Assembly (NCBI RefSeq): GCF_036409155.1
Contig: NZ_JAZGLW010000001.1
Span: 3,286,001-3,350,000 of the forward strand
DNA length: 64,000 nt
Direction of reading: 5' to 3'
Origin: Mycobacterium sp. 050128
GTDB taxonomy: Bacteria > Actinomycetota > Actinomycetes > Mycobacteriales > Mycobacteriaceae
The notes beneath the pieces are model-generated. The model was not told where the DNA came from. It worked only from the letters and a program-made list of their open reading frames with translations, and did no database searches. Position 1 is the stretch's first letter. Each line of letters opens with the position of its first letter. The translations under genes were made by a program, and so were the position numbers. Shown here piece by piece: positions 1 through 8,115 of the stretch.

Positions 1-1
1 G

Positions 2-682
2 ACGGTCGTCACGGCCGTCCGCCGTCGCGAGCAGTCCGGGGCCGGGGCGCGGATCACCCTGGCGCTGGAGGATGTCGCCCTGGCCACCGCCGCGAATCTC
101 GGCTTGTTGACCGAACCGCAAGTCAACGGGACGCAGCGCGAGCGGCTGGGCAATGCCATCTACGGTCAGTACGGGCAGGACTTCACCAGCTGTGACGGGG
201 CCCGGTTCATGGTTGTCCTGTTGACCGGGAGGCACTTTCGCGACCTGCTCACGGTCACGGGCACCGGCGCCGCGGTGTCCGCACTCGCCGAGGCGCTGGG
301 GGTGGATTTCGGGTCCGAGGGCGATCGTTACCGATACCGGGACGTGTTGTCCGGCCTGTTCGCCACCTGGTTCGCCGACCATACCGCCGACGAAATCACC
401 GCCGCGCTGTCGGACACCACGGTGTTGTTCGAGCGCTACCGCACCTTCGCCGAGGTTGCGGCCGGACCGAAAGTCACTGCCAATCCCTTGTTTTCGCATC
501 TGCGGCAACCGGGTCTGGGCGACTACCTGGCACCGGGCCTGCCGGCCGCTTTCGACGGTGCGCATCCGGGCCCCGCGGCCGCGCCCGCCCTGGGGCAAGA
601 CACCGCCGACGTCCTGCGGGGCCTGGGCCTGAGCACCGCCGACATCGAGCGCCTCACCAACGCGAACACCATCGCCTGCTGA
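2..682 (+). CDS. CaiB/BaiF family III CoA-transferase, C-terminal part (cut by window edge)
   Basis: An open frame runs in from the left edge without a start, so only about the last 226 residues are present. The segment around residues 18-35 (ALEDVALATAANLG) and the following linker and helical C-terminal part resemble the small and C-terminal domains of family III CoA-transferases, particularly the 2-methylfumaryl-CoA isomerase-like branch. Such enzymes move CoA between carboxylic acids, or within one molecule, in the cytoplasm. The catalytic Asp would lie outside the window, so it cannot be checked. The gene ends 20 bases before the acyl-CoA dehydrogenase and is probably co-transcribed with it. 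The family is fairly clear; the exact reaction is not. Confidence 0.75.
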   Translation, partial: TVVTAVRRREQSGAGARITLALEDVALATAANLGLLTEPQVNGTQRERLGNAIYGQYGQDFTSCDGARFMVVLLTGRHFRDLLTVTGTGAAVSALAEALGVDFGSEGDRYRYRDVLSGLFATWFADHTADEITAALSDTTVLFERYRTFAEVAAGPKVTANPLFSHLRQPGLGDYLAPGLPAAFDGAHPGPAAAPALGQDTADVLRGLGLSTADIERLTNANTIAC

Positions 683-702
683 GCCGGAAGGAACTACAGC
701 AC

Positions 703-1896
703 ATGACCAAGCTCGCCCAAACCCTCGGGCTGACCGAATTCCAAACCGAGATCATCGCCGCGGTGCGCCAATTCGTTGAGAAAGAAGTCATCCCCAACGC
801 GGCCGAACTCGAACGCACCGACACCTACCCGCAGCACATCGTCGACCAGATGCGCGAGATGGGCCTGTTCGGACTGATGATTCCCCAGGAGTACTGCGGG
901 CTGGGGGAGTCGCTGCTGACCTATGCGCTGTGCGTCGAGGAGCTGGCGCGCGGCTGGATGAGCGTGTCCGGGGTGCTCAACACCCACTTCATCGTGGCGT
1001 ACATGCTGCGCCAGCACGGCACCGACGAGCAGAAGCAGCGGTTCCTGCCCCGGATGGCGGCCGGCGACACCCGCGGTGCGTTTTCGATGTCGGAGCCGGA
1101 GCTGGGTTCTGATGTTGCGGCGATCCGCACCCGGGCCCGTCGCGACGCCGATGGCACGTACACCATCAACGGCCAGAAGATGTGGCTGACCAACGGTGCC
1201 ACCTCCACACTGGTGGCGGTTCTGGTGCGCACCGACGAAGGCTCGGACAAACCACACCGCAACCTGACCGCTTTCCTGGTCGAGAAGCCGGTCGGCTTCG
1301 GTGAAGTCGTTGCAGGCCTGCACATTCCGGGCAAGATCGACAAGCTTGGCTACAAGGGCATCGAAACCACCGAGATGATCTTCGACGGTTACCGGGCCAG
1401 CGCCGACGATGTGCTCGGGGGCGCCGCCGGGCAGGGCTTCTTCCAGATGATGGACGGCATCGAGGTCGGCCGGGTCAACGTGTCGGCACGCGCGTGTGGC
1501 GTCGGACTGCGTGCCTTCGAGCTCGCGGTGCGCTACGCCCAACAGCGCCAGACGTTCGGAAAGCCGATCGCCGAGCACCAGGCCATCGCGTTTCAGCTTG
1601 CCGAGATGGCGACCAAAGTCGAAGCGGCACATCTGATGATGGTCAACGCGGCGCGGCTGAAGGATTCGGGCGAGCGCAACGACGTCGCTGCCGGCATGGC
1701 CAAGTACCTGTGCAGTGAGTACTGCACCGAGGTCACCCAACAAAGCTTCCGGATCCACGGTGGCTACGGCTATTCCAAGGAATATGAGATCGAGCGGTTG
1801 ATGCGCGACGCGCCGTTCCTGCTGATCGGCGAGGGAACCAGCGAGATCCAGAAGAACATCATCAGCAAGCGATTGCTCGCGGAATACCAGGTCTAG
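703..1896 (+). CDS. acyl-CoA dehydrogenase (FadE type)
   Basis: This 397-residue protein has the standard length for a homotetrameric acyl-CoA dehydrogenase. It shows the FAD/substrate-binding FSMSEPELGSD segment (about residue 126) and the C-terminal IGEGTSEIQKN motif, in which the Glu aligns with the catalytic base of medium-chain acyl-CoA dehydrogenase. It should introduce an alpha-beta double bond into an acyl-CoA, passing electrons to ETF. The ATG has a GGAAGGAA ribosome site a few bases upstream. It lies between a CoA-transferase and a GntR regulator only 4 bases downstream, so the three look like one operon. Substrate unknown. Confidence 0.93.
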   Translation: MTKLAQTLGLTEFQTEIIAAVRQFVEKEVIPNAAELERTDTYPQHIVDQMREMGLFGLMIPQEYCGLGESLLTYALCVEELARGWMSVSGVLNTHFIVAYMLRQHGTDEQKQRFLPRMAAGDTRGAFSMSEPELGSDVAAIRTRARRDADGTYTINGQKMWLTNGATSTLVAVLVRTDEGSDKPHRNLTAFLVEKPVGFGEVVAGLHIPGKIDKLGYKGIETTEMIFDGYRASADDVLGGAAGQGFFQMMDGIEVGRVNVSARACGVGLRAFELAVRYAQQRQTFGKPIAEHQAIAFQLAEMATKVEAAHLMMVNAARLKDSGERNDVAAGMAKYLCSEYCTEVTQQSFRIHGGYGYSKEYEIERLMRDAPFLLIGEGTSEIQKNIISKRLLAEYQV

Positions 1897-1900
1897 CCAG

Positions 1901-2605
1901 ATGAGCGTTCCGGATTTCGCTGCGCGGCCTCAACTTTCCGAGGACGTCGCGCGGATTATCCGTGGGCGGATATTCGACGGCGTCTATACCGCGGGGTCGT
2001 ATATTCGTCTGGACCAACTGGCGGCCGAGTTGGGAATCAGTGTCACGCCGGTCCGTGAGGCGCTGTTCGCGCTGCGCGCCGAGGGGCTGATCGCCCAGCA
2101 GCCCCGCCGCGGCTTCGTGGTGTTGCCGGTCACCGGCCGAGACGTCACCGACGTGGCGAACGTGCAGGCACACGTCGGTGGGGAGCTGGCCGCGCGGGCC
2201 GCGGTCAACATCACTGCCGAGCAGCTGCATGAACTCAAGGAACTGCAGGCCCAGCTGGAACAGGCCTATGCCGGCGATGACCACGAGCGAACGGTCCGGC
2301 TGAACCACGAGTTTCACCGCGCCATCAACGTCGCGGCGGACTCGCCGAAGCTCGCTCAGTTGATGTCGCAAATCACCAGGTACGCCCCCGAATCGGTGTT
2401 TCCCTCGATCGAGGGCTGGCCGAGCCAGTCGATCAAGGACCATCGGCAGATCTTGACCGCTCTTGAGATTCACGATGACAAACTCGCCCGTGCGGCGATG
2501 TCGGAACATCTTGCCGCCGGCGCTGTTCCGTTGATCGACCACCTCGTCGCGCGCGGTGTGGTGAGTGGCCCGCAGGCTCAGCAAGATCGAAGCGGCACGG
2601 CTTAG
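1901..2605 (+). CDS. GntR/FadR-type transcriptional regulator (FCD domain)
   Basis: The protein has 234 residues. Residues about 10-75 form a winged helix-turn-helix with the GntR signature (LDQLAAELGISVTPVREAL, then an RRGFVV wing). The rest is a helical FCD ligand-binding domain with the LNHEFHRAI segment and later His residues that bind metal in this family. It starts 4 bases after the acyl-CoA dehydrogenase and is likely to control that operon in response to a carboxylic acid or acyl-CoA (inference from position). Its last 4 bases overlap the end of the convergent GlxA-type gene. Confidence 0.9.
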   Translation: MSVPDFAARPQLSEDVARIIRGRIFDGVYTAGSYIRLDQLAAELGISVTPVREALFALRAEGLIAQQPRRGFVVLPVTGRDVTDVANVQAHVGGELAARAAVNITAEQLHELKELQAQLEQAYAGDDHERTVRLNHEFHRAINVAADSPKLAQLMSQITRYAPESVFPSIEGWPSQSIKDHRQILTALEIHDDKLARAAMSEHLAAGAVPLIDHLVARGVVSGPQAQQDRSGTA

Positions 2606-3546
2606 CTGCTTTGATCACGAAACGTATGTCGATAACTCTGCGGCGATACTCCGGACAGCCGGCGGAATTGCTCTCGGAAATTCGTCGCTGACGCGAAACC
2701 GACTCGACGCGAAATGGTTTCGACGCTGTCACCAGTTCTCTCCAGCAGCCGCTGCGCATGGCGGATCCGAACATTGTTGACCCACTGCATGGGCGTCTGA
2801 CCGGTCTCGATCTTGAACCGGCGATTGATCGTCCGTTCGCTGCTGGCTGCCTGGCGGGCAATGTCGCGCAGCGTCAGCGGTCGGTGCGCATTGTTCTCGA
2901 TCCAAACCAATAGGCCGTCGAGTTCGGTGTTGGATATGCGGCGATTGCGGATGATGAATTGTGCCTGGCCGCCGCCGCGGTGCAGCGGGGTGACGGCCAG
3001 GCGGGCGGCGTCAGCGGCTACGGCCGAGCCGTAATCGCGGGCGACCATGTGCAGGCAGAGATCCAGTCCGGCCGATGCCCCGGCCGAGCTGAGCACTTGG
3101 CCTTCGTCGACGTAGAGCGCATCGGCATCAAGTCTGACATTCGGGTAGGTCGCCGAAAACAATTCCGCCGCAAGCCAGTGCGTGGTCGCCCGTTTGCCGT
3201 CGAGGATGCCCGCGGCGGCGACGGTAAAAGCGCCGCTACAGATCGATGCGATTCGAATTCCTTTGTGGTAAGCGGACTTCAATGCGGTGATCACGTCGCC
3301 GCGGACTGCAGCCGCGGCGTCGTTGCGTCCCGGCACGACGATGGTGTCGGCGTTGGCGAGCTCGTCTAGGCCGAAGTCCGTCGCGATCCGGATTGGCCCC
3401 GCCGCGACCAGGGGTTCGCAGCCACATACTCGCACCCGGTAGCCCGGCGCCCCATTGTCGAGCCGGACCCGGCCGAATACCTCGACCGCAATCGCGAGGT
3501 CGAACGCGATGGCGTCGGGCTCGGCCAGAACAGCGACGGAATGCAT
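2602..3546 (-). CDS. GlxA-family AraC-type regulator (DJ-1/PfpI domain + AraC HTH)
   Basis: The protein has 314 residues. Residues about 1-170 form a DJ-1/PfpI (class I amidotransferase-like) domain, with ASICSGAF around the nucleophile-elbow cysteine. Residues about 205-310 form an AraC/XylS double helix-turn-helix (LRDIARQAASSERTINRRFK and the FRRLSGVSPQSYR end). Such proteins activate or repress neighbouring genes in response to small ligands. The ATG at 3546 overlaps the furthest possible start of the divergent DJ-1/PfpI gene, so both promoters would be compressed into or around the coding ends. It probably regulates that neighbour. Confidence 0.9.
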   Translation of the reverse strand: MHSVAVLAEPDAIAFDLAIAVEVFGRVRLDNGAPGYRVRVCGCEPLVAAGPIRIATDFGLDELANADTIVVPGRNDAAAAVRGDVITALKSAYHKGIRIASICSGAFTVAAAGILDGKRATTHWLAAELFSATYPNVRLDADALYVDEGQVLSSAGASAGLDLCLHMVARDYGSAVAADAARLAVTPLHRGGGQAQFIIRNRRISNTELDGLLVWIENNAHRPLTLRDIARQAASSERTINRRFKIETGQTPMQWVNNVRIRHAQRLLERTGDSVETISRRVGFASATNFREQFRRLSGVSPQSYRHTFRDQSS

Positions 3547-3570
3547 GGCTTGGCAATATACCGGCGCAAT

Positions 3571-4278
3571 ATGGCAATCCAGCCACTGGTCTCAGTTCCA
3601 GCTACCGGCGAACATAGCCGGGTGCATGCGCAAATTGTGTTGTACGACGGGTTCGACCCGTTGGACGTCATCGCGCCGTTCGAAGTTCTTGCCGCCGGCT
3701 CAGACATGGTCGCGGGCGAGCTGTGGGTGACATTGGTGGCGGCGGAAGGCCCTCGCCGCGTGACGAGCGGGACCCGCGGTTTGGCGCTGGCCGCTACCGC
3801 CGTGCTCGATCCGTCCGAACCCGGGTGCGTGATCGTTCCCGGTGCCAGTGGGCCCATCGCCGGTGATCCCGATGACGGCGTCGAGACCATCCCGGTGTTG
3901 TTGGCTCGGGCGGCGCAGACCGAACTGACTCCGCTGCTGCACAAGGCATTTGCCAATCCCGACGTGACCATGGCGGCGGTGTGTGGTGGTTCGGTGGTAA
4001 TGGCGATGTCGGGCCTGATCGAAGGACGCCACGCCGTGACGCATCGTCTGGGCCTGGATCTGCTCGAGGCCGCGGGTGTGTGCCCGGTCGCCGCCCGCGT
4101 CGTCGACGACGGGGATCTGGTGACCGCCGGCGGCGTGACATCGGGGCTTGACCTGGCCCTGCATCTGCTCGATCGCTTCTACGGTCCTCGAATCGCCCAC
4201 GCCGTGGAGGAACTCTTCGAATACGAGCGGCGGGGCACCGTATGGCGGCCCGTGGGACGAAAACCGGTGGAGGTTTAG
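3571..4278 (+). CDS. DJ-1/PfpI family protein
   Basis: This stand-alone DJ-1/PfpI domain shows the opening strand VLYDGFDPLDVIAPFEV and the nucleophile elbow AAVCGGSVVMA, with Cys in the expected place, followed by a THRLGLDLL segment. The family includes isonitrile hydratases, glyoxalase III and chaperone-like proteins, so function cannot be assigned. The start is uncertain: ATG at 3541 overlaps the divergent regulator, ATG at 3571 leaves 24 bases, and GTG at 3622 lies closest to the conserved domain and would leave about 75 bases for a promoter. It is followed directly by a small unknown gene. Confidence 0.8.
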   Translation: MAIQPLVSVPATGEHSRVHAQIVLYDGFDPLDVIAPFEVLAAGSDMVAGELWVTLVAAEGPRRVTSGTRGLALAATAVLDPSEPGCVIVPGASGPIAGDPDDGVETIPVLLARAAQTELTPLLHKAFANPDVTMAAVCGGSVVMAMSGLIEGRHAVTHRLGLDLLEAAGVCPVAARVVDDGDLVTAGGVTSGLDLALHLLDRFYGPRIAHAVEELFEYERRGTVWRPVGRKPVEV

Positions 4279-4279
4279 G

Positions 4280-4588
4280 TTGAGCATCGAAGGCGACTGG
4301 GACGTGACGATCAAGACCCCGATCGGGACCTTGGCGGTGCTGTACGCATTCACGCAGCTGCGCGACGGGCTCGCCGGTACGGCGACCTACAAAGACGAAA
4401 CCGTTGCGTTGCAAGGTGTTACGAGCGAGCCGGCGGCTGGTGGCACTCGACTCACCTGGCGCCAGTCGGTGAGAAGGCCCATGCGGCTGAATCTGGCTTT
4501 CGACGTGCTGGTCCACGGTGATGTCCTGAGCGGACACTCTCAGGCCGGCCGGTTGCCACGCTCGGCGGTATCCGGGGTTCGCCGGTAG
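4280..4588 (+). CDS. small conserved hypothetical protein (TTG start)
   Basis: I do not recognise this gene's function. A TTG codon one base after the preceding stop opens a 102-residue frame beginning LSIEGDWDVTIKTPIGTL. It is rich in predicted beta strands and alternating polar/hydrophobic residues, like small lipocalin- or SRPBCC-like proteins. The tight junction to the DJ-1/PfpI gene suggests translational coupling (GGTGGAGGTT precedes it). No signal peptide or membrane segment is visible. Existence is plausible rather than certain, because the frame is short and the start is weak. Confidence 0.55.
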   Translation: MSIEGDWDVTIKTPIGTLAVLYAFTQLRDGLAGTATYKDETVALQGVTSEPAAGGTRLTWRQSVRRPMRLNLAFDVLVHGDVLSGHSQAGRLPRSAVSGVRR

Positions 4589-4665
4589 CGGTCGTCATCT
4601 CTTGTTGCTGGGGCGGGGCGGGGCATACGCTGCCATCAGGGTGGGCAACGGATGGAGAGAAGAAG

Positions 4666-5028
4666 ATGACTCCAACGCTTCGGATATCGGCCCTCTTCGT
4701 TGCAACCGCGACAGCGATCGCATGCGCGGCGCCCGCGCACGCGGATTTGCTCGACCCGATCCCCGGCAATGGCGTCTTTGTCGTCGGGCCCGACATCGCG
4801 CCGGGTCTCTACCACACGGGCGGGTCGGGCTCGGCGTTCGGCGTGTGGATCAACAATGTGCCGACCCAGGACTCGATGTGCTCGTGGTTCACCTACAGCA
4901 CGCCCGATGCGAACAAGGACCATGTACTGCAGACGAACACCTCGATCGGCCCGATGTTCGCGAATATCAATACTTCCGTGAAGGCCTTCGAGTCGCTGAA
5001 CTGTCAACCCTGGACGCGGGTGCCCTAA
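4666..5028 (+). CDS. small secreted protein of unknown function
   Basis: The 120-residue product starts with a classical signal peptide: a hydrophobic core LFVATATAIACA and the cleavage context APAHA-DLLDP at about residue 26. The mature part of about 94 residues contains the segment PDIAPGLYHTGG and two cysteines (in SMCSWF and SLNCQPW) that could form a disulfide outside the membrane. The ATG is preceded by a good GGAGAGAAG site. The gene is convergent with the acyl-CoA ligase operon, and the two stop codons overlap. The PGxY pattern occurs in small exported mycobacterial proteins, but no function is known to me. Confidence 0.8.
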   Translation: MTPTLRISALFVATATAIACAAPAHADLLDPIPGNGVFVVGPDIAPGLYHTGGSGSAFGVWINNVPTQDSMCSWFTYSTPDANKDHVLQTNTSIGPMFANINTSVKAFESLNCQPWTRVP

Positions 5029-6557
5029 CGCCGGTCGCCTTCGGCCAGCATCTCGCGCAGCCGGCGGATGTCGACCTTGCCGGTGCCGCCACGCGGAACG
5101 TCGTCGTCGGAGTCCAGCAGCAGCCATACCGTCGGAACCTTAAAGGAACTCAGCAGCGTGCGTGCCTGGCCGCGCAGCTGTTCGGTGTCCAGCCCCGGGT
5201 CGTTGCACACCACCGCCGCGCCCACCCGCTGGCCCGCGGTGCCCGGCACATTGGTGACGAAGGCGTGGTCGATGCCGTCGATCGTGCGCAACGCTCGCTC
5301 GACCTCACTCGGGTAAACCGTCGCGCCGCTGACTTTGAACATGTCGTCGGATCTCCCGTGGTAGAACAGGAATCCGTCCTCGTCGAGATGGCCGAGGTCG
5401 CCGGTGGGATAGAAGCCGTCCACGGTGAACAGCTCTTCGCGGCTGCGACCGCAAATGCCCCTCAATGTGTGTCGCCCGCGGAGCTGGATCATGCCGGCGG
5501 TTCCCGCCGCGACGGGCTCGCCGCTGTCGACGTCGACGATACGGACTTCCATGCCTGCGAACGGTTTTCCGCAGCTGCCCCACGCCGTCGCGGGCATGTC
5601 GGTGTCGGCGGGGTAGCCACAGTACGGACCGAATGCCTCGGTCATCCCGAACAGCGTGGCCCGTGCTCCCGGCTGAGCCCGCTGCTCGGGTGGCAGCAGG
5701 GCTTCGAGGCTGCCCGGGCGCAGTGCCGAGAGGTCAACGCCGGTCGCACTCGCGTGCCGGGCCAGTGCCTCGGCCTGATCAGGCCAGCCGCGAAACAGGG
5801 TGACGCGCTCGCGCTCCAGCAGGCGCAGCGTGGTTTCGGGCCGGGGGATCTCTTCGGTCACCAGGGTGGCGCCGGCCAGCAGTGCGGACAGTATTCCGCT
5901 GCCGAAACCGCCCACCCAGAAGAATGGCATCGGCAAGTACAGGCGGGTTTGCGAAGTGATGCACCGTGCCGCAAGACCCGACTGCACGGCGCCCAACGCG
6001 TTGCCATGGGAGTGCACGACTCCCTTGGGTGTGCCGCTGCTGCCGGAGGTGAACATGATGACCAGCGGGTCGGCGGCGGTGACCGTTGCGGTCATGGCGT
6101 CGATGATTTGCCGTGCGCGATCACTCGCGGTTGCGTCGTCAAGCTGCCCGGTCGACCAAACCCGGCGTAGTGCGGGCAATTCGGCTCTCGGCACCGCCTT
6201 CAGGTCGTCGAGATACCGATGACCCCGGAATTCGTCGACGCTCACCAGGAACTGCACCGCCGCGACGCGCAGCTGCGCAACGAGTTCGCGGGCCTGCAGC
6301 AAGGTGCTCAACGGAACCAGCACCGCGCCAATGCGGGTCAACGCGATGGAGATCTGCACCCAACGGGCGCTGTTGGGCATGAGCAATCCGACCCGGTTGC
6401 CCTTGCCCACGCCGGCTTCGACGAACGCCGCAGCCAAATCGCTTGTGGTCGAATCGAGTTCGCGGTAGCCAATCCGAGACGCGGGATCGATCACCATCGG
6501 CGTGTCCCCGTCGTGATCGGCCCGAAGCCGGACCAGCGCGTCGATGGTACTAGGCAT
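5025..6557 (-). CDS. AMP-dependent acyl-CoA synthetase/ligase
   Basis: The 510-residue ANL-superfamily enzyme carries the P-loop IMFTSGSSGTPKGVVHSHG (about residue 170), the adenine-site segment LFGMTEAFG, the hinge region YPTGDLGHLDEDGFLFYHGR and the C-terminal lysine loop RGGTGKVDIR. It would convert a carboxylic acid to acyl-CoA through an acyl-adenylate, consuming ATP. It is the last gene of a leftward operon; its ATG lies inside the end of the upstream ligase gene (8-base overlap). Two further ligases sit directly upstream, suggesting several acid substrates or sequential activation steps. The specific acid is unknown. Confidence 0.93.
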   Translation of the reverse strand: MPSTIDALVRLRADHDGDTPMVIDPASRIGYRELDSTTSDLAAAFVEAGVGKGNRVGLLMPNSARWVQISIALTRIGAVLVPLSTLLQARELVAQLRVAAVQFLVSVDEFRGHRYLDDLKAVPRAELPALRRVWSTGQLDDATASDRARQIIDAMTATVTAADPLVIMFTSGSSGTPKGVVHSHGNALGAVQSGLAARCITSQTRLYLPMPFFWVGGFGSGILSALLAGATLVTEEIPRPETTLRLLERERVTLFRGWPDQAEALARHASATGVDLSALRPGSLEALLPPEQRAQPGARATLFGMTEAFGPYCGYPADTDMPATAWGSCGKPFAGMEVRIVDVDSGEPVAAGTAGMIQLRGRHTLRGICGRSREELFTVDGFYPTGDLGHLDEDGFLFYHGRSDDMFKVSGATVYPSEVERALRTIDGIDHAFVTNVPGTAGQRVGAAVVCNDPGLDTEQLRGQARTLLSSFKVPTVWLLLDSDDDVPRGGTGKVDIRRLREMLAEGDRR

Positions 6558-8115
6558 CGAAGAGCTTCCTGAGTCGCGGCATGTCGACCTTGCCGCTGGG
6601 CATCATCGGTAGGTCGGCGCGCGGCAGGCTGAGGAACCGTTTGGGGATCTTGTACGCGGACAGTTCGGATTTGAGTTGTTCGCTCAACGCTGCGTCGTCG
6701 AACGCCGCGGCGTCGTCCGGGCGGACCACCACCGCGGCGACGAGTTGCCCGCGCCGCGCGTCGGGTAGGCCGAAGACGTAGGCCGGCGCCCCGCCGGTGA
6801 CCTTGGTGATGGCCCTCTCCACCTCGGCCGCCGAGACATTGGCGCCGGCCGTTTTGATCATCGCGCCCAGGCGCCCGACGAAATAGACGAAGCCGTCGGC
6901 GTCCGTGCGCACCAAATCGCCGGTGTGCAGCCAGCCGTCGGCGTCGAAGCACTCCTCTCGCGCACGCTTGTAATAGCCCTGCATCACATACGGCCCGCGG
7001 ATGCAGAGCTCGCCGACCTCACCCACGGCGACGTTTTCCATCGTGTCGGGGTTGATCAGCATCGTCTCGAATCCGGGCGCGGGCTTGCCGAATGACCCGC
7101 GCCGCACTTCGGGCTGATCGGATTCGTCGCCGGAGATCAGCACCACACTGCCGGCCTCGGTCATTCCCAGCATGTTGTGCCGCAGTTCCGGGTCGGCCGG
7201 CCTGGTGTCGGGGGCCATGATCGGGTAGAGGTTGCCGCGCCGCATCGACGACAGATCACGCCCGGGGTAGCTCGGGTGATCAACCAGATGAGCGATGCCG
7301 GCCGCGAATCCATTGGTCATCGTCGGCTTTTCGGTTTCCAGCAAGTCAAGCGTCGCCCCCGCGTCGACGGCGTTGGAGCACACCAAGGTCGAACCGGCCA
7401 CCAAGGTGGCAAGCAGTCCGAACGCGAATCCGCCGATCCAGAAGAACGGCGAATTACAGAACAGTTTATCCGCCGCGGTCAATCCGCGAATCATGTTGAG
7501 GTTCTTCTGATGTCCGAGCAGCCCGGCATGGGTGTGCACCACGCCCTTGGGAGCACTGGTCGATCCCGACGTGTAGACGATCGCCAGCGGATCGCGGCCG
7601 TAGACGTCGGCCTCCATCGCCCGCAGCAGCTCGGGGTCGACGGTGCCGGCCCGTCGGCACACCGGCTCCTGGGCAGTCGCGACGTGGCGCAGTTGTGGGG
7701 CGGCGGGTGAAAACAACCGGGAATCGAGATCGGCGTCCGAGAGGACCTCGGCCAATCGTTGCACATAGTCGTGGGAGCGAAAAGACGGCGCGGTCAACAG
7801 TATTTCGACATCGCTGTCGACCAGCTGCTCGCGCATCTCGCGAGCTGTGACGAAGGTCGAGAACGGCACCACCACGGCGCCGATCCGGGCGGCGGCCAGC
7901 ATCGCGACCACGAAGTCGGTGCCGTTGGGGTAGAGCAGTCCGACATGTGTCCCCTTGCCCGCGCCGAGGGCGATCAGTCCGCGAGCAAGCTCCGCCGACG
8001 CGACGTCGGCTTCGGCGTAGCTGATCCGCTCTGCGTCGCACACCAGAAGCGGGTGTTTGTCGCGCGCGCGGGCTTGCTGCCGCAGGACGTCGGCGACCGT
8101 CGAATCACCGGGCAT
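6550..8115 (-). CDS. AMP-dependent acyl-CoA synthetase/ligase
   Basis: The 521-residue ANL enzyme has the P-loop IVYTSGSTSAPKGVVHTHAG, the LGMTEAGS adenine motif, the WLHTGDLVRTDADGFVYFVGR hinge and the terminal PSGKVDMPRL lysine loop. It is clearly paralogous to its downstream neighbour (similar start TVADVLRQQ and the same operon) but diverges in the acyl-binding region (NSPFFWIGGFAFG). Gene overlaps of 11 bases upstream and 8 downstream indicate one transcript. It should activate a fatty, aromatic or alicyclic acid to its CoA ester in the cytoplasm. Confidence 0.93.
   Translation of the reverse strand: MPGDSTVADVLRQQARARDKHPLLVCDAERISYAEADVASAELARGLIALGAGKGTHVGLLYPNGTDFVVAMLAAARIGAVVVPFSTFVTAREMREQLVDSDVEILLTAPSFRSHDYVQRLAEVLSDADLDSRLFSPAAPQLRHVATAQEPVCRRAGTVDPELLRAMEADVYGRDPLAIVYTSGSTSAPKGVVHTHAGLLGHQKNLNMIRGLTAADKLFCNSPFFWIGGFAFGLLATLVAGSTLVCSNAVDAGATLDLLETEKPTMTNGFAAGIAHLVDHPSYPGRDLSSMRRGNLYPIMAPDTRPADPELRHNMLGMTEAGSVVLISGDESDQPEVRRGSFGKPAPGFETMLINPDTMENVAVGEVGELCIRGPYVMQGYYKRAREECFDADGWLHTGDLVRTDADGFVYFVGRLGAMIKTAGANVSAAEVERAITKVTGGAPAYVFGLPDARRGQLVAAVVVRPDDAAAFDDAALSEQLKSELSAYKIPKRFLSLPRADLPMMPSGKVDMPRLRKLFDA

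Noticed and set aside
4602..6170. 522-codon open frame on the + strand
   Set aside because: It crosses the promoter and body of the secreted-protein gene and runs antisense to an acyl-CoA ligase with full motifs. Low-complexity translation, no family signature.
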